This document shows positions 27,163 through 35,390 of a DNA stretch of 64,000 nucleotides, piece after piece. The notes below the pieces were generated by a model. That model was not told the origin of the DNA, did not search any database, and saw nothing but the letters and a program-made list of their open reading frames with translations. Position 1 is the stretch's first letter, and each line of letters opens with the position of its first letter. The stretch covers positions 2,090,004-2,154,003 of the forward strand of contig NZ_CP054699.1 of the NCBI RefSeq assembly GCF_022558445.1, in the 5' to 3' direction. The stretch is from Candidatus Contubernalis alkalaceticus (GTDB lineage: Bacteria; Bacillota; Dethiobacteria; SKNC01). The translations under genes and the position numbers were made by a program.

Positions 27163-27192
27163 AAAAAACCTGTTCTCAGGAAAAAAACAGGT
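27163..27192 (-). terminator. Terminator or attenuator just before the second cbiP
   Basis: ACCTGT pairs with ACAGGT across a 13-base loop on the minus strand, followed by TTTTTT. It lies about 40 bases before the TTG start, so it would stop read-through from btuD or serve as a leader attenuator. Confidence 0.7.
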
Positions 27193-27260
27193 GATAAAGC
27201 ACACCCTTTTCCTCGAAGGATGAAGCTGGCAAAAAAGATGATCTAGCCTTAAATCTGTAG
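27193..27260 (-). promoter_or_regulatory. Possible remnant or tail of a cobalamin riboswitch
   Basis: On the minus strand CTTCATCCTTCGAGGAAAAGG closely matches the sequences that follow both real cobalamin aptamers in this window (TTCATCCTTCGCGG near 23744-23757; GCTTTCGAGGGAAAAGGAGG near 30719-30738). A terminator hairpin follows here too. The aptamer core (GCCACTG, AAGGGAA) is not visible, so this is at most a 3' fragment. Confidence 0.3.
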
Positions 27261-27261
27261 A

Positions 27262-27286
27262 TAAAAAGGAACCCTTTGTCAAAGGG
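27262..27286 (-). terminator. Terminator after btuD
   Basis: CCCTTTG and CAAAGGG form a 7-bp stem with a one-base centre (likely opening to a small loop), followed after TTCC by TTTTT on the minus strand. It lies 25 bases beyond the btuD stop and probably ends the btuFCD transcript. Confidence 0.6.
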
Positions 27287-27310
27287 CTTCTCCGTATTCA
27301 AAGAAATCAT

Positions 27311-28570
27311 TTAGATTTTTTCCAATTGTTCTAATAGTTCTTTTTCAAGGTTAATCTCCCTGGCGCCTTTTTCCTTCATCTGATGAAAAATTTGGGCAGC
27401 CTCACCGCCGGTAAAATCTCTACGAGATATATCCACTCCATCATAAATCAACACCGGAATTCCCTCCTCCAGGGCAAACAAAGCGGCTTCCAGGTTCCTT
27501 ACATTTCCCTTCCCAAAGGGAACATTGGCCAAAATCACCAGGTCGCTTCCCTTGATTACCTCCAGGTTCTCCCGATGTTTTTCTTGGCTCACCGGTGAGA
27601 ATGGAAGTTCCTCTACTATTTTCAGCCCCAGATTTCTGGCGGTCTCACAGTCCGTATCCCTACCATTTAACACCCCCAAAGAAATGTGATGACCCAGATA
27701 ATAGAAAAGTTTGGTCAGAGGATTGGCACTGCCCCCGCCCCCTATTATATGAATCTTTTTTGGAGGCACATTATTATCTGCACTGCTGCGTTTTGGGAGC
27801 AGCGAAATATAAGGGGTGCCATTTATAGGATGCTCACTTATAATAACTTTGGTGCCGTATACTTCCTGAATATTTTCTACAGTCATAACATTGGAAGGCG
27901 TCCCAATGTTAAATATTTTCCCTGCCTTTAAAAGTATAAGATAATCACAGTACTGAGAAGCCAGATTCAAATCATGCAGGACAGCAATAACCGTCATGTT
28001 TTTCTTCCGGTTCAGCTCCCTCATTAAATCAAAAATTTCCGTCTGATAGGAAATATCCAAAAAAGCTGTAGGCTCATCCAGTAAAATAATCTGGGGTTCC
28101 TGGGCCAGGGCCCGGGCCATAATTACCCTCTGACGCTCCCCACCACTGAGCTCCGTAATAGAACGATCCTTTAAGGACCAGCTGTTAGTAACCTCCATTG
28201 CTTCCCGCACAATTTTTTCGTCCTTTGGGCCCTCCTTTTCAAACCTACTTAAGTGAGGAACCCTCCCCATCATCACGATTTCAAAAGCCGAAAAATCAAA
28301 CCCTACAGAAGTGTCCTGAGGAACTACCGCCATGGACCGGGCAACTCTCTGCCGGGACATTTTTGAAATATCTTCATCCTCCAATAATACGGCTCCCTCC
28401 ACCGGTTTTAACAAAGCATTGACATTTTTAATCAAGGTTGACTTTCCCGAACCATTTGGCCCGATAATTCCAACAAAATCACCCTTTTTTATCTCCGTAT
28501 TAATACCTTCTAGAACCGGGGAGGACTGGTAGGAAAAAGTTAAATTATGCACTTTTAAATTTACAGACAT
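27311..28570 (-). CDS. btuD: Cobalamin ABC transporter ATP-binding protein with C-terminal extension
   Basis: The ATPase of the B12 importer. Residues 1 to about 255 are a standard ATP-binding domain: Walker A GPNGSGKST, signature LSGGERQRV, Walker B ILLDEPTAF and the switch His in VIAVLHDLN. Residues from about 268 to 419 are an extra domain beginning KKIHIIGGGGSANPL, with alternating strands and helices and LVILANVPFGKGNVRN. The extension is not needed for ATP hydrolysis and I cannot name it; similar tails occur on B12/haem-type ATPases of anaerobes. It lies 14 bases after btuC. Confidence 0.9.
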   Translation of the reverse strand: MSVNLKVHNLTFSYQSSPVLEGINTEIKKGDFVGIIGPNGSGKSTLIKNVNALLKPVEGAVLLEDEDISKMSRQRVARSMAVVPQDTSVGFDFSAFEIVMMGRVPHLSRFEKEGPKDEKIVREAMEVTNSWSLKDRSITELSGGERQRVIMARALAQEPQIILLDEPTAFLDISYQTEIFDLMRELNRKKNMTVIAVLHDLNLASQYCDYLILLKAGKIFNIGTPSNVMTVENIQEVYGTKVIISEHPINGTPYISLLPKRSSADNNVPPKKIHIIGGGGSANPLTKLFYYLGHHISLGVLNGRDTDCETARNLGLKIVEELPFSPVSQEKHRENLEVIKGSDLVILANVPFGKGNVRNLEAALFALEEGIPVLIYDGVDISRRDFTGGEAAQIFHQMKEKGAREINLEKELLEQLEKI

Positions 28571-28584
28571 GTGTCTTCCTCCTA

Positions 28585-29619
28585 CTAAAAGCGAAATTCT
28601 TTCCGCTTACTTCTAAGTAAATAAATGAAGAACGGAGCTCCTAAGAAAGCAGTTATAATTCCCACAGGCATTTCAATAGGCGCCATCATGGTTCTGGCCA
28701 GGGAATCCACCCAAATTAAATAGATGCCTCCCACCAATGCTGATGTAGGTATTAATATTCGATGATCAGGGCCAACAATCATCCTGACCGCATGGGGAAT
28801 AATCAGCCCCACGAATCCAATCATTCCGCTGACGGAAACCACCGCACCGGTAATTAAAGAAGCGGCTACCAAAATTATTTTTTTAACTCGGTCCACCTCA
28901 ATCCCTAAATTTGAGGCTGCCTCTTCCCCCAGCAAAATTACATTCAAGTCCCGGGACCAATAAAATATTACTGAAGATCCAATAATCACGTAGGGTAGTA
29001 CCATAATCACATGGGACCAGGTCTTCATGCTTAATCCCCCCACCAGCCAAAAGTAAATCCCCCGAATCTGTTCCCCTGAGGAGAGCATCAGCAGTGATAT
29101 TACCGCCGAAAGAAAGGAACTGACCACTACACCGGCCAGAAGCAGGGTCACCACAGGTATGCTGTTCCCCACCCGGGAAAGGTTGTATACAAAAAATAAA
29201 GCCACTAAAGCTCCTAAAAAAGCAAAAAAAGGTATCCCGCCAAAAAAACTCAATCCATAACTGTTTTGTATGAACATGGCCAGAGTAGCCCCCAGGGCTG
29301 CACCGCTGGAAACTCCAATGGTGTAAGGGTCAGCCAGGGGGTTGCGAAGCAACCCCTGAAATGCTGCCCCAGCAATAGAAAGAGAGGCTCCAACGATAAA
29401 TCCCAGTACCACCCGAGGAAGCCTCATATTAAATATAATAGTTTCCCAGGTTGAAGGCCAGTCCTCCTGAATAAATTGACCGAAGTATGTGATTTTATTT
29501 ATGACCATCCTGACTACATTCATAAAGGATATTTCCGCTACCCCAATAGTAGTAGTCACCACAATTGAAAAGACGGCCAAGATTACCAGAAAGACAATTA
29601 TTAAGGGACGAAAGTTCAA
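28585..29619 (-). CDS. btuC: Cobalamin ABC transporter permease
   Basis: The membrane channel of the B12 importer, of the FecCD/BtuC family. 344 residues with about ten hydrophobic segments. The signatures LRLPRVVLGFIVGASLSIAGAAFQGLLRNPLADPYTIGVSSGAALG and the late GMIGFVGLIIPHAVRMIVGPDHR (ATPase-coupling loop) are clear when read in parts. It follows btuF by 22 bases. Iron-siderophore permeases share the family; the riboswitch upstream supports cobalamin. Confidence 0.92.
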   Translation of the reverse strand: MNFRPLIIVFLVILAVFSIVVTTTIGVAEISFMNVVRMVINKITYFGQFIQEDWPSTWETIIFNMRLPRVVLGFIVGASLSIAGAAFQGLLRNPLADPYTIGVSSGAALGATLAMFIQNSYGLSFFGGIPFFAFLGALVALFFVYNLSRVGNSIPVVTLLLAGVVVSSFLSAVISLLMLSSGEQIRGIYFWLVGGLSMKTWSHVIMVLPYVIIGSSVIFYWSRDLNVILLGEEAASNLGIEVDRVKKIILVAASLITGAVVSVSGMIGFVGLIIPHAVRMIVGPDHRILIPTSALVGGIYLIWVDSLARTMMAPIEMPVGIITAFLGAPFFIYLLRSKRKEFRF

Positions 29620-29641
29620 GGTGTTAGCACCCTTTCTTCTG

Positions 29642-30601
29642 TTATCTGTTGGGATGTATTATATCTAAAATATGCTTAAGTCCTAAAGCAACCCTTGGGC
29701 CAGGCCTGGAGACCAGGTCACCATCTGCGTCATAAACTTGTTCATTTTGCACGGCTTTTAAATCCTGCCAATTATCCCGAGCCATAACTATTTCCTTCAT
29801 GGGATGAGTGCAAATGATCACATCTGGATCATCCTCAAATATTTTTTCTTCACTCAAGACCGGCCAGCCTGCACCTACATCTGCAGCTATGTTGATGCCC
29901 CCAGCTGTTTCAATTAAATTATTTAGATATGTATCACTGCCTACAGAGTAGAGGGATTCCGTATCCAACATAACAAATACTTTAGGCTTAGCATCATTTT
30001 CCAGATTTGAAGTAAATTCTTTTATCTCATCAATGTCGGCAGAAATTTCTGCAATCAAATCTTCTGCCTTATCAGATGTGTTGGTAATTTTGCCCACCAG
30101 TTCAAAGGAATGCAGCACCTCATCTAAGGTCTTAGAATCTAAATCTATAACAGCATATCCCTGTTCTCTTAAAGTATCTACGGCTTCATCATAATGTTCA
30201 AAGGTAAAAATAATATCAGGGTCTAAGGAGACTACCTTTTCTACATTAACTATGAAATCCCCCACCTTTTCTTTCCCTTTAGCCTCCTCGGGATAATAAC
30301 AGAATTCTGTTACACCGATGACCTTATCACCTAACCCCAAGGCAAAAAGAGTTTCCGTTGCACTGGGCCGGAGAGAAACAATGGTTTCGGGTTCCTTTTC
30401 TATCACAACTTCATTGCCGGCCATATCTATTATAGTTATAGGGAATGTTAGGGCCTCTTGGTTTTCCTTCTCCTCAGTGACAATATCCTTATCATCGGTA
30501 ACAGGATCTTCACCTTCAGCTGCACAACCAAAACAGCTGCCTAAAACAAAAATCCCCAGAATAACGACAAATGCAGTTTTAAACCATAATTTATTAAACA
30601 A
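29642..30601 (-). CDS. btuF: Cobalamin-binding lipoprotein of the ABC transporter
   Basis: The substrate-binding protein tethered outside the membrane. The N-terminus has a lipoprotein signal (hydrophobic stretch, then VLGSC as lipobox), followed by an acidic linker and a BtuF-type domain with SLRPSATETLFALGLGDKVIGVTEFC, YPEEAKGKEKVGDF and the late PGPRVALGLKHILDII. 319 residues. First gene after the riboswitch at 30753, so import is probably repressed by intracellular B12. Confidence 0.92.
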   Translation of the reverse strand: MFNKLWFKTAFVVILGIFVLGSCFGCAAEGEDPVTDDKDIVTEEKENQEALTFPITIIDMAGNEVVIEKEPETIVSLRPSATETLFALGLGDKVIGVTEFCYYPEEAKGKEKVGDFIVNVEKVVSLDPDIIFTFEHYDEAVDTLREQGYAVIDLDSKTLDEVLHSFELVGKITNTSDKAEDLIAEISADIDEIKEFTSNLENDAKPKVFVMLDTESLYSVGSDTYLNNLIETAGGINIAADVGAGWPVLSEEKIFEDDPDVIICTHPMKEIVMARDNWQDLKAVQNEQVYDADGDLVSRPGPRVALGLKHILDIIHPNR

Positions 30602-30665
30602 AACAGTAAACCCCCTTAAATTTTATATTCAATTAATTATTAAACACCTAAACCCTTCCATAAAA

Positions 30666-30692
30666 CAAAAAAACTCAGCCTTCAGCGCCGAG
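30666..30692 (-). terminator. Riboswitch-associated terminator before btuF
   Basis: CTCGGC pairs with GCTGAG (one G-T pair) around a 7-base loop on the minus strand, followed by a run of T. It is 60 bases beyond the aptamer and is the likely expression platform. Confidence 0.8.
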
Positions 30693-30752
30693 AAATAAAA
30701 GAATCTTATTTACGCACCTCCTTTTCCCTCGAAAGCAAACAGTACGTTCCAT

Positions 30753-30902
30753 AATCAGGCAGGTTTCCTGGCTTCCTTTCACCGCTCCTTACCCCTTCCC
30801 CAAACACAAGAGAGTGGTTATGGTAAGTCGCTCCGGGTTACAGTGGCGGGACCGCTCGAGCATTGAACTCGATTCCCTTTTATCCGTTATAGGCACCTGA
30901 TT
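30753..30902 (-). promoter_or_regulatory. Cobalamin riboswitch controlling btuFCD
   Basis: Minus-strand order: CAGGTGCC, AAAAGGGAATCGAG, CCCGCCACTGTAACCCGG and AAGCCAGGAAACCTGCCTGATT, the conserved adenosylcobalamin aptamer elements. A promoter with a perfect TATAAT lies about 35 bases upstream, and a terminator follows before btuF. The 438-base gap between rluB and btuF is filled by this regulatory unit. Confidence 0.96.
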
Positions 30903-30934
30903 ATTTTATTATTTAGTTTTAAACAACTGAATTT

Positions 30935-30963
30935 ATTATATCAGTCAGTTTCCAATACAACAA
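30935..30963 (-). promoter_or_regulatory. Sigma-A-type promoter of btuFCD
   Basis: TATAAT (-10) lies 17 bases after TTGTTG (-35) on the minus strand. Start would fall near 30928, ahead of the riboswitch. Confidence 0.7.
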
Positions 30964-31039
30964 CCCCTAAAACAAAAAAATATATCAAACACTTTACTTG
31001 CCACTTAGTAGTTTAGTTGTTAATCCCGCCCATTATTCT

Positions 31040-31825
31040 TTACCCTAAAATCCCCAATTCTCTCTTTAAAAGTCTGATTTCTTCCAAAGTCAAGTGACGA
31101 TATTGCCCGGTTTTTAAGCCCTCTAAAGTAAGAAAAGAAAGCTGTATCCTTTCTAACCTGGTTACCGGATTGCCCACCAACTCAAACATTCTTCGGACCT
31201 GCCTCTTTCTCCCTTCATGTATTATAATCTCTACCCAAGCCCACCTTCTGGAAGATTCCACCTTAATAATTCTAACTCTGGCAGGTGAAGTCTTACCCTC
31301 TGTTAATAGAACACCTTTCTCAAGACTTTTTATCTTTTCTGGAGAAGGTATCCCCACAGTTTTTACCAGATATTTCTTATCTATCTTGTATTTGGGATGA
31401 GTAATCCGATAAGCTAACTGGCCGTCATTTGTTAACAGAAGCAGTCCTTCAGTATCCAAATCCAACCGGCCTACAGGATAAAGCCTTTCTTTGATTCCTG
31501 GAATTAAATCCATGACGGTAGGCCGATTATGAGGGTCATTTACCGAAGTAATATACCCCTTAGGCTTATTCAATAAGAGGTAAACCTTTTTCTCCTTATA
31601 AAGAACAGGGGTGTCATCAACCTTAACAACATCCACTTCAGGGTTAATTTTTATCCCTAAAGTTGTGATCACCCTATTATTTACCTTCACCTGCCCTTTC
31701 TTTATCAACTCTTCACTGGCTCTTCGGGAAGCGACTCCCGCCAGGGCCAGGTATTTTTGCAGCCTCAATCTTTCTCCCTCCGTTACATCCTCAATTAGTA
31801 TGTTGAAATTCAATTCCAGCATCAT
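31040..31825 (-). CDS. rluB: 23S rRNA pseudouridine synthase, RluB/RsuA family
   Basis: Makes pseudouridine in large-subunit rRNA. An N-terminal S4 RNA-binding domain (LRLQKYLALAGVASRRASEELI) leads into the catalytic domain with LLNKPKGYITS, VGRLDLDTEGLLLLTNDG (catalytic Asp) and HEGRKRQVRRMFELVG. 261 residues including a short N-terminal extension. It follows spmB, as in Bacillus (dacB-spmA-spmB-rluB), after a 76-base gap with nothing notable. Confidence 0.92.
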   Translation of the reverse strand: MMLELNFNILIEDVTEGERLRLQKYLALAGVASRRASEELIKKGQVKVNNRVITTLGIKINPEVDVVKVDDTPVLYKEKKVYLLLNKPKGYITSVNDPHNRPTVMDLIPGIKERLYPVGRLDLDTEGLLLLTNDGQLAYRITHPKYKIDKKYLVKTVGIPSPEKIKSLEKGVLLTEGKTSPARVRIIKVESSRRWAWVEIIIHEGRKRQVRRMFELVGNPVTRLERIQLSFLTLEGLKTGQYRHLTLEEIRLLKRELGILG

Positions 31826-31901
31826 ATCTAAACCTATTTATATATTTTACCACGAAATTTAGTATAAATCCTTTAAATCTTTAAGGTAGCGTTAGGTAAG
31901 A

Positions 31902-32441
31902 TCACCCCCCAAAAACTTTATTGCATATTAATACAGCCGCTAAAAAGCCGGCCATGTCTGCCAAGAGTCCCACCGTCAATGAATGTCTGATTTTTTTTAT
32001 GCCTACGCTGCCAAAATAAACTGTTAATACAAAAAAGGTTGTGTCGGTGCTGCCCATCATGGTAGAAGCAATCCTTCCCACTAAAGAATCGGGGCCTTTA
32101 TTCTGCAAAATTTCTGTAGTAATAGCCAGGGCACTGCTGCCGGAGACAGGCCTCATAATAGCCAGGGGAAGAATATCAGATGGAATACTTAAAAGATTAA
32201 AAAGTGGCATTAAAAAATGGGTGATAACATCCATGGCACCGGACTCTCGCAAGAGAGTAATAGCCACCAGCATTGCAATCAAAAAGGGAATCAGTTTTAC
32301 TGCGGTATCAAACCCCTCCTTAGCTCCCTCTACAAAAACGTCAAAAACTTTAACCCCCTTAATATTGGCATATACCAGGGTTATCAATATAATTGCCGGG
32401 ATCGTCCATACAGATATGATACTTATCATTTTTCCCAACAT
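31902..32441 (-). CDS. spmB: Spore maturation protein B
   Basis: A membrane protein needed for spore core dehydration. 179 residues with several hydrophobic segments and the nucleoside-recognition-domain motifs LLRESGAMDVITHFL, MRPVSGSSALAI and STMMGSTDTTFFVLTVYFGSVG, a typical SpmB series. Its start abuts the spmA stop, so the two are translated together. Confidence 0.94.
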   Translation of the reverse strand: MLGKMISIISVWTIPAIILITLVYANIKGVKVFDVFVEGAKEGFDTAVKLIPFLIAMLVAITLLRESGAMDVITHFLMPLFNLLSIPSDILPLAIMRPVSGSSALAITTEILQNKGPDSLVGRIASTMMGSTDTTFFVLTVYFGSVGIKKIRHSLTVGLLADMAGFLAAVLICNKVFGG

Positions 32442-33038
32442 CTAAGACATTCCACCTTTCTTTCTTTCAAGAAAGCGATAACCCCGGTCAAATAATATGG
32501 CAACGGTAGTGGAGGTAGCTGTGGCAATCAGAGTAGTGCCGATAATTTCCGTAGGATTCATAGAACCTGTGGCAGAACGCAGGGCAATCACTGTAGCCGG
32601 AACCAGGGTTAAGCTGGAGGTATTGATGGCCAAAAAAGTGCACATATCTAAGGAAGCCGTATCTTTTTTAGGGTTCAGCTGCTGCATTTTTTCCATCGCT
32701 TTCAATCCAAAGGGAGTAGCCGCATTACCCATACCCAAAAGGTTAGCACTCATATTCATTAAAATTGCGCTCATAGCCGGATGGTTTTTGGGAATTCCCG
32801 GAAACAAGAAGGCTGCCACAGGCCTCAAGATTTTAATAATCACATTGATTAGACCGGATTCCTCAATAATTCGCATTATCCCCAGCCAAAATGCCATTAT
32901 ACTGATTAACCCAATGCATATGCTTACAGCCTGCTCCGCTGCAGAAAAAATTACTTCAGGTACGATGCTTATTCTTCCAAAAAAACCGGCAGTTACAATA
33001 CCTATAAGCATTAAATAAAACCACAGGCGGTTGATCAA
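32442..33038 (-). CDS. spmA: Spore maturation protein A
   Basis: Partner of SpmB in spore core dehydration. 198 residues, membrane-embedded, with ISIMAFWLGIMRIIEESGL, NMSANLLGMGNAATPFGLKAM and LAINTSSLTLVPATVIALRS. The start is TTG 33038, six bases after GGAGTG. It lies 15 bases after dacB. Confidence 0.94.
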   Translation of the reverse strand: MINRLWFYLMLIGIVTAGFFGRISIVPEVIFSAAEQAVSICIGLISIMAFWLGIMRIIEESGLINVIIKILRPVAAFLFPGIPKNHPAMSAILMNMSANLLGMGNAATPFGLKAMEKMQQLNPKKDTASLDMCTFLAINTSSLTLVPATVIALRSATGSMNPTEIIGTTLIATATSTTVAILFDRGYRFLERKKGGMS

Positions 33039-33053
33039 TCAAAACACTCCAAT

Positions 33054-34193
33054 CTAAATAGCATGAACCAGCCATTTTTTAAATGAATTAAAAAGAGTAA
33101 TGAAGACATTTTTTTTATTAATGGATTCACCCGCTAACAAATTGACACTCTTAAGCTCTTCCCCCTGAAGGATCACTGTTATTTCACCTAAAACCTGCCC
33201 TTCTTTGATAGGGGCTTTTAAAGCAGATTTATCTACCAGTACCCTGTATTCAACCAGCTCTTCCTCTTCTTCTTCCAAAGGGAGGGTAAAACTGGCAGCG
33301 GTCACCAACCTTACTTTATCCTGATCCCCCCCCTCTACCTCCACGGTTTTAATAAACTGCTGATATTCCATCAGTTCACTGGGAGACCAGTTTTCAAACC
33401 CATAGTCCAGCAGATTTTTGGTATCCTCCCAGATATTATTGGAATTGAGAACTACTGCAACCAGCTGCCATTTATCCCGGGTGGCTGAGCCCACAAAACA
33501 TGGACCGGCAGGAGTGGTCCATCCGGTTTTCACACCGTCTGCCCCGGGATACAATTCCAAAAGCTTATTTTGATTTCTTAAATAACGGTCCCATTCATGA
33601 CCGGGCCAGGTTATCTTTTTCTCCTTGGTGATAAGAATTTCTTTAAATTTTGGTATTTCTAAAGCTCTGCAAGTAATCAACCCCAAATCGTAAGCTGTAG
33701 TAAAATGTTCCTCATCATCAAGACCATGGGGATTTTTAAACTGTGTATTGTAAGCTCCAAGCTCCTGAGCTCTTTCGGTCATCATTACCGAAAAATCTTC
33801 CACAGAGCCTGCCAGGTGCTCTGCAATGGCCACAGCAGCATCGTTTCCTGACCTGAGCATCAAGCCATACACCAGTTCCTCCAGGGTTTTTACCTCTTTT
33901 TCCTCCAGCCATATGGAGGAACCCTCAGTCTCCGCCGCTCTCTTACTTACCACCACCCGACTGTTTAAATCACCTTTTTCCAGAGCTAAAAGCGCAGTCA
34001 TGACCTTGGTTGTACTGGCCATGGGAAGCCTTTCCCCCTCATTTTTAGCAAAAAGAACCCTGCCGGAAGATTGATCTAACAAAACAGCAGATTGTGCCGT
34101 TACTTGATCATTGGTCAAGGCCTGCGCAGGACAAACCGAAAGGTTTATACAGATAATTAAAAAAAATATTATAATCCCTTTCTTTTTAAACAA
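33054..34193 (-). CDS. dacB: D-alanyl-D-alanine carboxypeptidase, DacB type
   Basis: Trims peptide stems of spore cortex peptidoglycan. A signal peptide ends near Ala-Gln-Ala (residues ~24-26). The penicillin-binding motifs are all present: SxxK in MASTTKVMT, SGN in LRSGNDAAVA and KTG in DGVKTGWTTPAG. The protein ends with a basic amphipathic stretch that can bind the membrane. 379 residues. The dacB-spmA-spmB order is that of Bacillus subtilis, where dacB is made by sigma-E. Confidence 0.9.
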   Translation of the reverse strand: MFKKKGIIIFFLIICINLSVCPAQALTNDQVTAQSAVLLDQSSGRVLFAKNEGERLPMASTTKVMTALLALEKGDLNSRVVVSKRAAETEGSSIWLEEKEVKTLEELVYGLMLRSGNDAAVAIAEHLAGSVEDFSVMMTERAQELGAYNTQFKNPHGLDDEEHFTTAYDLGLITCRALEIPKFKEILITKEKKITWPGHEWDRYLRNQNKLLELYPGADGVKTGWTTPAGPCFVGSATRDKWQLVAVVLNSNNIWEDTKNLLDYGFENWSPSELMEYQQFIKTVEVEGGDQDKVRLVTAASFTLPLEEEEEELVEYRVLVDKSALKAPIKEGQVLGEITVILQGEELKSVNLLAGESINKKNVFITLFNSFKKWLVHAI

Positions 34194-34266
34194 ACAGCTA
34201 CCTCCTTATTCTTTTTGGGTAATACTTATTCAAGCAGCCCATATTTTATGAAGAATGTTGTACAAT

Positions 34267-34295
34267 AAAAAAAAGCCCTTTATTAGATAAAAGGC
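34267..34295 (-). terminator. Rho-independent terminator after ytfJ
   Basis: A 9-bp stem (GCCTTTTAT with AATAAAGGGC, one G-T pair) followed by eight T residues on the minus strand, about 50 bases beyond the ytfJ stop. It separates ytfJ from dacB. Confidence 0.8.
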
Positions 34296-34343
34296 CGGCA
34301 TTTTAAATCCTATAAAACCTATTATATTCACTACATGATAATT

Positions 34344-34763
34344 TTAGATTTTATAATTTTGATTCTGGTTATCTTTATGAATTACGTTCTGCAGCTGGCT
34401 CATAAGCTGAGGAGCCATATCTATCAATCGGTCTAAAAGAACATTGTTATCCACTGGAAGCAGACGGATCTGCCCCTGTCCAACTACTAAAAATGCTACC
34501 GGTTGTACCGTTACCCCTCCGCCGCTGCCCCCACCAAAGGGAAGCTTATTTTTATTTCCATTTCCTCCCCCAGAATCATTTTGTTCAGTATTTTCAAATT
34601 CACTGCCTCCGGCAGCAAAACCAAATGAAACCCTGGAAATGGGTATTATTACATTCCCATCGGGAGTCTCAACGGGATCTCCCACAATAGTATTTACCTC
34701 AACCATATCCTTTAAACTTTCCATGGCTGTCTTCATCAAACCCTGGATTGGATGATCTTCCAA
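34344..34763 (-). CDS. ytfJ: Sporulation protein YtfJ (GerW family)
   Basis: A 139-residue protein with the family features HPIQGLMKTAMESLKDMVEVNTIVGDPV, VIIPISRVSFGFAAGG and a Gly-rich middle before VAFLVVGQGQIRLLPV. GerW/YtfJ is a spore protein needed for normal germination in Bacillus. It overlaps the upstream DUF2953 gene by 28 bases, as in many Firmicutes (ytfI-ytfJ). Confidence 0.93.
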   Translation of the reverse strand: MEDHPIQGLMKTAMESLKDMVEVNTIVGDPVETPDGNVIIPISRVSFGFAAGGSEFENTEQNDSGGGNGNKNKLPFGGGSGGGVTVQPVAFLVVGQGQIRLLPVDNNVLLDRLIDMAPQLMSQLQNVIHKDNQNQNYKI

Positions 34764-35323
34764 TTAAATGCACCTCCCCTTACTTTTTGGTATACAATCT
34801 TTATTCCTGCTTTCAACAGCCTGTAAGGATAAAATCTAAATGAACTTTTTATTTCTACCAAAAGATGAGCGTTTTTAAAATCAGGTCTTACTTCTATCTC
34901 CGGATCCCGGTCTTCAAATATAAAAAACCATTTTATTACAGCCAATATATTGCCCTTTATGCCCCAAATTATACCGGATAAGACTCCGGTCTGTGCAGCA
35001 TCAGGCAGGCCAAAGGCAGTAGTCCAATAAAATTTATCACATATAACTATATTTCTCATCTCCCTCAACAAAAATATTAAATCTGTAAGGGCTTTTAAAG
35101 AAAATGCCTGAGCTTTTGTTTTTTTATTGTTTTTTTGACTGCCCTTTGGCCGTCTTAAAGAAGGTAAATTAAACTTTACCAATCCCCAAAACAATATAAG
35201 TTTTATCCTTATTTTTTCTTTATTATTTTCCCGCAGATATTTTATGTTTATACGTACTGGAGCCATGATAATAAATAATAAAGAAAATAAAAAAAGAGAG
35301 AACAAAGTAAAATAGAGTATCAT
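34736..35323 (-). CDS. DUF2953 domain protein (YtfI-like)
   Basis: A 195-residue protein with an N-terminal membrane segment (FTLFSLFLFSLLFIIMAPV), then VRINIKYLR and a basic middle. The WTTAFGLPDAAQTGVLSGIIWGIKG segment is typical of DUF2953. It is the usual upstream partner of ytfJ. Function unknown; a sporulation role is inferred from the pairing. Confidence 0.8.
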   Translation of the reverse strand: MILYFTLFSLFLFSLLFIIMAPVRINIKYLRENNKEKIRIKLILFWGLVKFNLPSLRRPKGSQKNNKKTKAQAFSLKALTDLIFLLREMRNIVICDKFYWTTAFGLPDAAQTGVLSGIIWGIKGNILAVIKWFFIFEDRDPEIEVRPDFKNAHLLVEIKSSFRFYPYRLLKAGIKIVYQKVRGGAFNWKIIQSRV

Positions 35324-35390
35324 ATTACCGGCCTCCCTTTTCTTGTATTTAATTATATTTTTTAATATTTTTAAAAAACTATCCCCTGTT

